A stretch of DNA of 64,000 nucleotides from contig NZ_SJPU01000001.1 of assembly GCF_007860105.1 (NCBI RefSeq), forward strand, positions 62,001 through 126,000, in the 5' to 3' direction. Each line of letters begins with the position of its first letter. Within the stretch, counting starts at the first letter, position 1. Position numbers and translations under genes: made by a program. The DNA is from Allorhodopirellula heiligendammensis. Lineage in GTDB: Bacteria; Planctomycetota; Planctomycetia; Pirellulales; Pirellulaceae. Positions 55,800 through 63,258 of the stretch are shown here, one piece after another. Under the pieces are notes generated by a model, which was not told the origin of the DNA, did not search any database, and was given only the letters and a program-made list of their open reading frames with translations.

Positions 55800-56627
55800 A
55801 TGAATAGCCGCTTATTTGGCATGTTGGCTGAGACGTCGGTTCATCCTGGCGGTGGCCAGGACGCTGGTTTCGTGGACCTGCCCGTCGCTCGCGAAAAGGC
55901 GACTGACTATCCCGTCATCGTTGGATCATCCCTCAAAGGAGCGATCAAGGACGCGATGCGTGATGTTCAACTCAAAAATATCGATCAGATATTCGGCCGG
56001 CAGGAAAATGCGGGCCAGTTGATCGTTGGCGATGCTCGATTGTTGTTATTGCCCGTCCGCAGCCTGCAAGGTGCGTATCGCTGGACGACGTGTTCGCAGC
56101 TTCTCAATCGATTCTCGCGTGATGCGGCTCGAACGGGCGTTGGCGGTTTGGGGAAAATACCTCGCATTGGTGACGGCGATTGCATGTGTACGGTTGCGAC
56201 GGGAAAACCTGTGTACTTGGAAGAACGGCAGTTTGATTCTATCGGTGAGGTCGACGGTTCCATCATCGAGATGATCCGTCCGTTGATGCCGTCAGTGAGT
56301 GACTTCCTCCACGAGCGATTGGTCGTACTCAGTGATGATGACTTTGCTTGGTTTGCTCGCTACGGTTTGAGTGTCAATGCTCGAAATCAGTTGGATATTG
56401 AAACGAAGACCAGTAAAAATCTTTGGTATGAAGAAACGCTGCCGCCTGATTCGCTGTTCTACTGCATTCTTTCGGATCGCGGTCCAGGCGTTAAGGCAGT
56501 CGCGGCGATTGAGAGCAAATTGAACGAATCGGGCTATCTCCAAGTCGGTGGAAACCAAACCGTGGGTCAGGGAGTCTTTGCTGTCACGCCGATCTCGTCG
56601 GACGCCTCGCCGGAGGCAGCGGTATGA
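55800..56627 (+). CDS. cmr4: Cmr4, type III-B backbone RNase (Cas7 group)
   Basis: The 275-residue Cas7-type subunit forms the repeating backbone and cuts target RNA. HPGGGQDAGFVDLPVAREKATDYPVIVGSSLKGAIKD covers the family signature; the catalytic Asp in Cmr4 lies in this segment, probably the Asp of FVDLP. A C-terminal glycine loop reads GGNQTVGQGVF. AAAAGGA precedes the ATG. Its own strong ribosome site after an intergenic hairpin may allow extra synthesis, as several copies are needed per complex. It overlaps cmr5 by four bases. Confidence 0.95.
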   Translation: MNSRLFGMLAETSVHPGGGQDAGFVDLPVAREKATDYPVIVGSSLKGAIKDAMRDVQLKNIDQIFGRQENAGQLIVGDARLLLLPVRSLQGAYRWTTCSQLLNRFSRDAARTGVGGLGKIPRIGDGDCMCTVATGKPVYLEERQFDSIGEVDGSIIEMIRPLMPSVSDFLHERLVVLSDDDFAWFARYGLSVNARNQLDIETKTSKNLWYEETLPPDSLFYCILSDRGPGVKAVAAIESKLNESGYLQVGGNQTVGQGVFAVTPISSDASPEAAV

Positions 56628-57058
56628 ACACGACTGCAACCAAACCAACGCTCGACCAGCAACGCGCCGCCCATGCGCTGCAAATGATTCAAAAAATCAA
56701 CTCGGACAACTATGACGGCATGTACGTCAGTTACGTCTCGGCCTTACCGGCTACGATCGCGATGAACGGCATCGGCCAAGCACTCGCAACGGAGCTGGCA
56801 AAGGACAAAGGCAAGAAGCAATCGCACCGATACCTGTTTGATCACGTGACCGATTGGTTGACGACGCCTGGTCGCCCGCTCGAGTCAGCGGAAAAGGCCA
56901 ACGATCCACAGTCGGTTTTCCGTGCCCTCACCGAGTCACAGGAAATCTATATCGCCGCCCAAATTGAAGCGATGGCGTACATCCATTGGCTCAAGCAATT
57001 CTCGCGAGCATTTTTGGTCGATCGTGTGTTCGATGAAGGGGGATCGAGCGATGAATAG
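56624..57058 (+). CDS. cmr5: Cmr5, type III-B small subunit (Cas11)
   Basis: The 144-residue all-alpha small subunit begins KPTLDQQRAAHALQMI, the Cmr5 N-terminal helix, and ends AYIHWLKQFSRAFL. Several copies line the target-RNA channel of the complex. It is coupled by overlap to cmr4 and cmr6. Confidence 0.92.
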   Translation: MNTTATKPTLDQQRAAHALQMIQKINSDNYDGMYVSYVSALPATIAMNGIGQALATELAKDKGKKQSHRYLFDHVTDWLTTPGRPLESAEKANDPQSVFRALTESQEIYIAAQIEAMAYIHWLKQFSRAFLVDRVFDEGGSSDE

Positions 57059-58370
57059 CTTGATGCAAGAGAAATCGGGAACGCCCTCCTACCATTCGCC
57101 ATTGCCGAGAGATTTAGCGGAAGCCGCCCCGTGGAAACATGACACAAACGGGAATCTCGGCTTGATCTTTGACAAATGCGGGGATGCCTGGACCTGGGAC
57201 ACGACGACAGGAAAAGTCCTCGTGTTCAATCCACCGAAAGACGAGCGGGCGGGCAAGAACCGTGATTGGTTGGATGAGTTTGTGGCCATGGCCAACCAAC
57301 GAGCAGGTCGCAGCGATGGTCAACTGCAAAACGCTTGCGATCGGCAACGGCGGATGATTCAGCAGTTGGGCGGAGGCATCTGTTACGTTCGCAACGAAAG
57401 TCGTTTTGTCACTGGCATGGGCCGACAGCATCCACTTGAAAACGGATTCTCTTGGCATCCGACTCTAGGGACGCCGTACCTGGCCGGCAGTGGACTGAAG
57501 GGCATGTTCCGGGCTTGGTTGCGAGAATGCGGGTTGGGCGATCAAGACTCCCGGATCATCCAGCGGTGCGGGGGACGCGGACAAATCGGCGAACTTGTGT
57601 TTTTTGACATGTTACCTTTGCAGCGGGTGCGTGTGGTGAAGGAGATCATGACGCCGCACTATGGAGACTACTACCGCAAGCCGTCACCGGGAGAGTCACG
57701 CAAGCCGCCCGGCGATTGGCAGTCCCCCAACCCGATATCGTTTTTGGCCGTTGAGGCAGATCAGCCGTGGCAATTTGGCATCGCGGTACGACCGATGTGC
57801 GACGACAACGGTGTCCTGTTACGCTCGCGAGAGCGGCGTGAACGATTGGGTGAATTGATTGATAAGCCAGTCGTTGGATCCGAGAGTTTACTCGATGGGC
57901 TCGACTGGGTCGGCTTGGGTGCCAAGACGAACATCGGCATGGGATGTTTCACAGTCGATTCTGAGATCGAGAGAAAGATTGAAGTCGAGGAGGAAACTGC
58001 ACGTCGGCAACGCGACGCGGCGATTGAGGAAGCTCGCAAGGCGGCCGAGTTCACCGAGTCGCTTGCCAGTGCCTCGCCGCAACTGCAAGCATTGATGAAG
58101 CAACAAAGAGCGGAGAGCTGGACGCGTGCCGCCGACGATCAAAAAATGACCCAAGGCATCTTGGATTTTGCAAAATCGAATCCCGATCCACCGCAAGATT
58201 GTTTGGACTGGATTCGCGATTTCATCGAATCGATACCCAATTACAAAGGCGTATGGACCAACGCGAACGCGATGCAGGGGAAACGAAACGACAAACCCAA
58301 GTACGGGAGTCCAAAGGGATCCAAGGTCCGAGACATCGTCAACCAGCTAAACCCAGAATTAGAAAGCTAG
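57051..58370 (+). CDS. cmr6: Cmr6, type III-B RAMP protein with long C-terminal extension
   Basis: The ATG at 57051 overlaps the cmr5 stop and has AGGGGG eight bases upstream. The 439-residue protein contains the RAMP core: NPPKDERAGKNRDWLDEF, HPTLGTPYLAGSGLKGMFRAWLRE, and LDWVGLGAKTNIGMGCF as the glycine loop near residue 290-306. From about 310 an extension of some 130 residues follows, first a charged helix rich in Glu, Arg and Ala, then SQLQALMKQQ-like helical and basic segments. Many Cmr6 proteins are shorter. The extension's role is unknown. Confidence 0.93.
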   Translation: MNSLMQEKSGTPSYHSPLPRDLAEAAPWKHDTNGNLGLIFDKCGDAWTWDTTTGKVLVFNPPKDERAGKNRDWLDEFVAMANQRAGRSDGQLQNACDRQRRMIQQLGGGICYVRNESRFVTGMGRQHPLENGFSWHPTLGTPYLAGSGLKGMFRAWLRECGLGDQDSRIIQRCGGRGQIGELVFFDMLPLQRVRVVKEIMTPHYGDYYRKPSPGESRKPPGDWQSPNPISFLAVEADQPWQFGIAVRPMCDDNGVLLRSRERRERLGELIDKPVVGSESLLDGLDWVGLGAKTNIGMGCFTVDSEIERKIEVEEETARRQRDAAIEEARKAAEFTESLASASPQLQALMKQQRAESWTRAADDQKMTQGILDFAKSNPDPPQDCLDWIRDFIESIPNYKGVWTNANAMQGKRNDKPKYGSPKGSKVRDIVNQLNPELES

Positions 58371-58672
58371 ACTGAGCATCGCGTTGGACAGACGGGATCG
58401 TCTACGATTCGGGGAGGCTCTAGCAGAATAGCGTAATTGACAGCACTGCCCGCTAGTGGTCTTCGGTGAGAATAAGCTGAAGTGATATTCTTGTGTCCCG
58501 TAAGGGACGACAACGGCACCCCAACGAGCATGCTAAGTTGTCCTCCCTGTCGCCCCTGCGGGGCTGGGACGGAAAACTCCAGGCTGGACCGGGGACTGAC
58601 GTCCCCGGCAGAGTGCTGCCGTCCCTGCCGGGACTATTAGACAACGTCGTAAACTCCAAGGAAATAAAACCG
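58371..58672. repeat. Spacer with four consecutive GC hairpins
   Basis: No gene is supported; one open frame crosses it but its start would lie in the hairpins. Perfect stems are GTCCC/GGGAC (58495-58508), GCCCC/GGGGC (58552-58564), CCGGGGAC/GTCCCCGG (58589-58608) and GTCCC/GGGAC (58621-58634). They may act as terminators for the cmr operon or be a planctomycete palindromic repeat element. Confidence 0.7.
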
Positions 58673-58996
58673 ATGAAGACGATTGAAATTAGGTGGTTGA
58701 GTTCACTCGATCCGGGCGAGATCGAGGAAGTCAAGCAAGAGGCAACCGTGGACTGCTATGACGAGCAAGAACAGTGCAGCGGCTCAACCGAAATGGCCGG
58801 TCAAGAACTCGCATTCCCCTTCGCCGCAGAGGTTTTGGGTAAATCCGTTGAAGTCGTCGATACCGCGCATCCGAAGTACGATGCGATGGTGCTCGACTTG
58901 GTCGTCGTTCACAACGGAAAACGCTACGCCGTGGCGGCTCATAACGTTGAATTATTAGAACCACTACCGGACGGCCATCTCTTTTTGGCCGCTTAG
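58673..58996 (+). CDS. Small acidic protein, 107 aa, in the CRISPR island
   Basis: The start at 58673 follows an AAGGA about 11 bases upstream. The protein is acidic and compact: EATVDCYDEQEQCSGS, ELAFPFAAEVLGKSVEVVD, HNGKRYAVAAHNVELL. I recall a widespread family of similar small proteins with E-x-V-D-x-Y-x-E-x-E-Q and L-x-F-P-F-x-A-x-V-L-G, often annotated loosely as calcium-binding and of unknown function; sometimes they are near CRISPR loci. It lies after the cmr operon and may be co-transcribed with it, or be a separate unit. Confidence 0.75.
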   Translation: MKTIEIRWLSSLDPGEIEEVKQEATVDCYDEQEQCSGSTEMAGQELAFPFAAEVLGKSVEVVDTAHPKYDAMVLDLVVVHNGKRYAVAAHNVELLEPLPDGHLFLAA

Positions 58997-59025
58997 CTAG
59001 ACTGGCGTTCGCGAGGCTGAAGACG

Positions 59026-60210
59026 CTAGTCGATCACCAGGTCCATCGTGCGTTTCATAAACCCTTCAAACAGCGGGACCGTGAACGCAATGTCTCCGTG
59101 CGACGCGCTGTAAGCCATCCCTTTCCTGATTAGCGAGCTCCGGCACGGCCCGAGGCTTTGAACCGATCTCGACAATACTTCAGCCACGTCACCACTACGA
59201 TGCGCGCCTGGGCCGAGTTCCGCCATCGCCCGCATGTAGCGTTTCTCCTGTGGCGTCAGCCGGTCAAAGCGAACCCGGAAAAAGCTGCTGTCCAAATGCG
59301 CGATGGCTGACTCGGTAGTTGCCTGTGCGTCGACGAGCGTAATCGGTGATGTGGGGGCGATCTGCCAAGCATGTTGCCCCCACTCCTGGATAAAATATGG
59401 ATAGCACTTTGTTTCATCGAGAATATGATCCAGAGCCCTGGAGTCAAACTCAACGGATTGCTGACGAGCTGGAATGGTCAACGCGTCTGCCGCTGCGGCC
59501 CGTTCTAGCGAACCGATCTCCTGGAAATCAAAGAGTCGCTCGGCGTACGATTTTGCTTTTCCCAATTGGCCCAGCAACTGGGGTAATCCAGCCGCGAATA
59601 AAGTAACTGGTAATCGCTCTTGGCTGATTTGATGCAACGCCGAAATCAACGCGGCAAGCTCCAGTTCGGAAACGTACTGCAATTCGTCGATGTAGATAGC
59701 GACCACGGTGGCCTGGTCAGCGGCAATCCTCCCCAGTTCTGAGAACAGGCTGCATAGGTCGCTCTCCAGGTCTCCACTATCGGCGATCCCCGCGGTCGGC
59801 GCGACATCGAGAACGACTTCCACATCGTCATACTTGGCTTTCACCGCGTTCGCGAACGACGCGAGCACTCCCAGCAAGTCGCGGAACTTGGCCTTCGCGG
59901 CAGCACCTGTCGAATTCTTGATCACTGTCGCTCGGAGAGCGGGCAGCAAGATCGACGGCAGTGAACGATTTTCGGGTGCTTCCATCGGCACCGTTACGTA
60001 ACCATCGGCCGAGGCGTTGAGTCGCATTTGCTGGAGCAGCACCGTCTTGCCAACGCCGCGCAAACCATAGAAGACCATTCCCCGGCTATTGAGCTTGCCC
60101 GCCAAGCGATCGACGGCGATGGAGGCTTTCTCAAGCAAATGCTCGCGGCCCGCCAATTCAGGCGGGGGCGTGCCAGCTCCGGGGGCGAACGGGTTGGTAC
60201 GAGGGTCCAT
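59026..60210 (-). CDS. AAA+ ATPase with C-terminal winged-helix-like region
   Basis: I prefer the ATG at 60210; an upstream GTG at 60228 would abut the palindrome. The 394-residue protein has NPFAPGAGTPPPELAGRE, Walker A GLRGVGKT at 49-56, Walker B VVAIYIDELQYV, a sensor-like FAAGLPQLL, and a C-terminal region (FRVRFDRLTPQEKRYMRAMAELG) resembling a winged helix. It belongs to the archaeal-ATPase-like group often called ATP-binding protein. It opposes the cmr and cas3 operons and sits between them. DNA binding or regulation is possible; a direct CRISPR role is unproven. Confidence 0.85.
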   Translation of the reverse strand: MDPRTNPFAPGAGTPPPELAGREHLLEKASIAVDRLAGKLNSRGMVFYGLRGVGKTVLLQQMRLNASADGYVTVPMEAPENRSLPSILLPALRATVIKNSTGAAAKAKFRDLLGVLASFANAVKAKYDDVEVVLDVAPTAGIADSGDLESDLCSLFSELGRIAADQATVVAIYIDELQYVSELELAALISALHQISQERLPVTLFAAGLPQLLGQLGKAKSYAERLFDFQEIGSLERAAAADALTIPARQQSVEFDSRALDHILDETKCYPYFIQEWGQHAWQIAPTSPITLVDAQATTESAIAHLDSSFFRVRFDRLTPQEKRYMRAMAELGPGAHRSGDVAEVLSRSVQSLGPCRSSLIRKGMAYSASHGDIAFTVPLFEGFMKRTMDLVID

Positions 60211-60229
60211 ATCTAACCAAGTATGCACG

Positions 60230-60250
60230 GTTTATCGAATTTCGATAAAC
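60230..60250. promoter_or_regulatory. Perfect 21-bp palindrome upstream of the ATPase gene
   Basis: The half-site GTTTATCGAA, a single T, then TTCGATAAAC form an exact inverted repeat. It lies 20 bases before the ATPase ATG (60210) and 30 bases before the degenerate mini-array. The form suggests a dimeric regulator site controlling this divergent region. Confidence 0.65.
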
Positions 60251-60278
60251 TTACCTTACTTCCGTACATTTGTCAAAG

Positions 60279-60386
60279 TAATCAATGAGGCCGCGTTCGT
60301 TGAACGCGGAAATCAGTCAATCGGTCACTGCAACTTTAGCCAGCGTTATGCCTTCAATGAGGCCACGAGTCGGAACGCGTGGGAAC
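60279..60386 (-). CRISPR. Degenerate two-repeat mini-array upstream of cas3
   Basis: Two diverged copies of the main-array repeat lie exactly 72 bases apart, the normal repeat-plus-spacer period. The first (about 60279-60312) keeps TCAATGAGGCCGCG and has a stem CCGCGTTC/GAACGCGG with loop GTT. The second (about 60351-60386) keeps CTTCAATGAGGCC and has CCACG/CGTGG. Both stems carry changes on both arms that keep pairing. On the minus strand the right-hand copy ends ATTGAAGG, so a handle is preserved. A single intervening 38-40-nt guide-like segment lies at about 60313-60350. It may be a crRNA-like regulatory RNA or a relic. Confidence 0.8.
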
Positions 60387-60429
60387 GATACTCACCGTGG
60401 ACAAACAACCCTTGCTCGACAGTTGGATC

Positions 60430-60645
60430 ATGTTTCAACGCGAACACACCGTTTCGGTCGACCGAATGATCTGCGATCCACTTCTACGTGTGGCGTTTCT
60501 CGAGTCACTCGGCTCAATCGCAGCCACTCATTCCGAGAACGAAATCCTGTGGGCTCTGATGAGCCTGCGAAAACGAAAAGAACTTTCCAAAAGAAATTCG
60601 AAACCGACCCCCCCGGTGACCAAACGTGTCACCCCGGTCAGCTAA
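60430..60645 (+). CDS. Small unknown protein upstream of cas3, 71 aa
   Basis: The frame is open from a GTG at 60379 inside the second degenerate repeat, but an ATG at 60430 gives a cleaner product: VDRMICDPLLRVAFLESLG, ENEILWALMSLRKRKEL, then a basic Ser/Pro tail. The pattern D-x-x-x-C-D-P-x-L-R with WALxxLRK resembles short planctomycete hypothetical proteins I recall, function unknown. It ends 36 bases before cas3, so it is probably in the same transcript. It could also be spurious. Confidence 0.5.
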   Translation: MFQREHTVSVDRMICDPLLRVAFLESLGSIAATHSENEILWALMSLRKRKELSKRNSKPTPPVTKRVTPVS

Positions 60646-60681
60646 GCTACGTTTTCAATTGTTTTTACGACCCAACCTAGC

Positions 60682-63258
60682 ATGCGAAACACAGGCATGG
60701 ATTTTGACTCATTCTTTCAACAAGCGACAGGGCGTCCGCCCTATCCCTACCAAGCCCGTTTGGGAACACAAGAGCCGCTTCCACAGGTTTTAAGCGTGCC
60801 TACCGGAGTAGGGAAAACCGCTGCAGCTGCGTTGGCTTGGCTGTACCGTCGGCGCTACGCGGATGACGCAGTGAAGTTGGCAACGCCAAGACGTCTCGTA
60901 TATTGCCTGCCAATGCGGACGTTGGTGGAACAGACTCGTAATGCGATTTCTGGCTGGGTGGAGAATTTGCAAATTGCCGATCGAAATACAGGTGGGGTTC
61001 GTGTCGCTGTACTGATGGGTGGCGAAGATGATCAGCGATGGTTCGAGCATCCTGAAGCCGATCAAGTATTGATCGGTACTCAGGACATGCTGCTTTCACG
61101 ATCGCTCAATCGTGGCTACGGGATGAGCCGCTACGCTTGGCCCGTTCACTTTTCGCTACTCAACAACGACAGTTTATGGGTGATCGACGAGACGCAGTTG
61201 ATGGGCGTCGGTCTGACAACAACTGCTCAGCTGGCGGGACTGCGACGCAAGTTAGCAACGTACGGACAATCGCATACGCTGTGGATGTCGGCCACGCTGG
61301 ATTCCAATGCGTTGGCAACCGTCGATCACCTGCAATCCGATGGTGATGATTGGTCGGCCGAAACACTTCAGGCTGATGACACGAATAATGAGCGGGTGTT
61401 TCAGCTGCTCAATGCAAAGAAGCCGTGCGTTAAAGCTAGCATTGAGTTAACTCCCGACAACAAAAAAACATACGCCGGATCGTTGGCGGAATTGATTGTC
61501 GCCGCACACGTTTCCGGCGAGCTAACATTGGTCGTGGTCAACCGTGTGAATCGAGCGCAGGAGGTCTTCGAAGCGATTAAAAAACTGGTAGGCAAACTGG
61601 ATGTGAAACCGGAAACATCGCTGATCCATTCGCGTTTTCGACCTGCCGATCGATCAAACATTCAAGCCGCAGCACTTGACGAGTCGACGATTCCCACAGC
61701 TGGACGGATCGTGATTTCTACTCAGGCTATCGAAGCGGGCGTGGATATTTCGTCGACCGTCTTATTCACAGAACTCGCCCCCTGGTCATCCTTGGTGCAA
61801 CGATTCGGTCGCTGCAATCGGCGTGGAATGTGTGGTGTAAACAATAAAGCCGCAGCCCAGGTTCACTGGATTGACATCGATACGTCCAATCCGAAACGAG
61901 TCGCGGATTTGGCGTTGCCGTACGAAATTGCCGAACTCGAGGCTGCTCGCGCGGCTATGAATGAGCTAGCGGAGGTCGGGCCACAGTCACTTGCGGGCGT
62001 CGAAGTCGAAACACCACGCGTTATTCACCATGTTTTACGTCGCAAGGATTTGCTTGATCTGTTCGATACGACCGCTGACTTGAGCGTAAACGATCTCGAT
62101 GTATCGCGCTATATTCGAGATAGCGATGATTGCGACGTCCAAGTCTACTGGCGAGACTGGGACCTAAAAGACAAAACGCTCGGTGGCAAGCCGCCGATGC
62201 CGAAGCTCGACGATGGCAGTGTTATGTTCCCTGCTCCATCCCGAGACGAACTTTGTTCGGTTTCGATCGCGGCGGTTCGCGGCAGTTCGGCATTCATCAA
62301 GAAAGCAGCCAACAAAGATATTCTTTGCTATACATGGGATTCACTCGATCGACAGTGGCAAGTGGTCAAACCGAATGCGGCTCGACCCGGCATGGTGTTA
62401 CTGTTTCATTCGCGAGCCGGTGGCTATGACAGAGAACTGGGTTGGACAGCCGATCCAAAGCATGCCCCCGTCTCCGATTGCCGGAGCGAAGTCGGAGTGC
62501 TTCAAGCGTCGATGGATGAAGACGATTTGGCTGGTAGGCCATTAAGTGTAGAAGCCCACTTGCGGGATGTCGGACAGGCAGCGGTCGCCCTGCGACAAGC
62601 ACTCCAGAGTGAACTAACCGATGTGCCATGGTCGTCGGTCATCCGAGCTGCTTGGTGGCATGATGTTGGCAAGAGTCATCCAGCGTTCCAGGGTGCAGTC
62701 ATTGCATCGAATTCCCAACTGGATCCCAATCAGCTGTGGGCAAAGTCGGGCAAGAGCGGTTACCTGAACTATCAGATTGTCCCTTCCGAAACGCCAGATG
62801 TCGACTCTGATGTCATGATTGAGGTCCTGCTCCAGCTTCGTCGCGGCTTTCGCCACGAATTGGCCAGTGCACTCGCTTGGCTGCAACAGCATCCTCATGA
62901 TCCGGCATCCGACTTGATTGCCTACTTGATCGCCGCCCATCACGGCAAGGTTCGAATGAGCTTGAGAAGCATGCCCAATGAGAATCAACCGCCCGATGCT
63001 GGCCGGTTATTCGCTCGCGGAATATGGGATGGCGATGAATTGCCCCGGATCGAGATCGGCAATGCCGAAGGAGATATTTCTGAAGCAACCAAATTGTCTC
63101 TGGGATTAATGCAGCTAGGCGAGTGCGATGGTCATCCAAGTTGGTTGGCTCGCACGATCGGACTGCGTGACGATCTTGGACCATTTCGGCTGGCGTTTCT
63201 GGAATCAATGGTTCGTGTCGCTGACTGGCGTGGTAGCGAGAAAGGAACCTCCAAATGA
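60682..63258 (+). CDS. cas3: Cas3, type I-G helicase with C-terminal HD nuclease
   Basis: The 858-residue protein has the helicase first: P-loop PTGVGKT at 40-46, DEAD-type DETQLMG from residue 169, SATLDS, a second RecA domain with STQAIEAGVDIS and motif VI VQRFGRCNRRG. The HD nuclease comes last, with AAWWHDVGKSHPAF near residue 656-669 and AAHHGKVR. Helicase-before-HD order is typical of type I-G (I-U) Cas3, unlike type I-A to I-F. It unwinds and degrades DNA recruited by Cascade. The start could be 60682 or 60697. It overlaps csx17 by four bases. Confidence 0.95.
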   Translation: MRNTGMDFDSFFQQATGRPPYPYQARLGTQEPLPQVLSVPTGVGKTAAAALAWLYRRRYADDAVKLATPRRLVYCLPMRTLVEQTRNAISGWVENLQIADRNTGGVRVAVLMGGEDDQRWFEHPEADQVLIGTQDMLLSRSLNRGYGMSRYAWPVHFSLLNNDSLWVIDETQLMGVGLTTTAQLAGLRRKLATYGQSHTLWMSATLDSNALATVDHLQSDGDDWSAETLQADDTNNERVFQLLNAKKPCVKASIELTPDNKKTYAGSLAELIVAAHVSGELTLVVVNRVNRAQEVFEAIKKLVGKLDVKPETSLIHSRFRPADRSNIQAAALDESTIPTAGRIVISTQAIEAGVDISSTVLFTELAPWSSLVQRFGRCNRRGMCGVNNKAAAQVHWIDIDTSNPKRVADLALPYEIAELEAARAAMNELAEVGPQSLAGVEVETPRVIHHVLRRKDLLDLFDTTADLSVNDLDVSRYIRDSDDCDVQVYWRDWDLKDKTLGGKPPMPKLDDGSVMFPAPSRDELCSVSIAAVRGSSAFIKKAANKDILCYTWDSLDRQWQVVKPNAARPGMVLLFHSRAGGYDRELGWTADPKHAPVSDCRSEVGVLQASMDEDDLAGRPLSVEAHLRDVGQAAVALRQALQSELTDVPWSSVIRAAWWHDVGKSHPAFQGAVIASNSQLDPNQLWAKSGKSGYLNYQIVPSETPDVDSDVMIEVLLQLRRGFRHELASALAWLQQHPHDPASDLIAYLIAAHHGKVRMSLRSMPNENQPPDAGRLFARGIWDGDELPRIEIGNAEGDISEATKLSLGLMQLGECDGHPSWLARTIGLRDDLGPFRLAFLESMVRVADWRGSEKGTSK

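Noticed and set aside
60251-60681. A CreT-like toxin RNA or tiny toxin gene beside the degenerate repeats
   Set aside because: I looked for a tiny frame with a strong ribosome site and rare-codon run and saw none; the antitoxin reading stays a hypothesis only.
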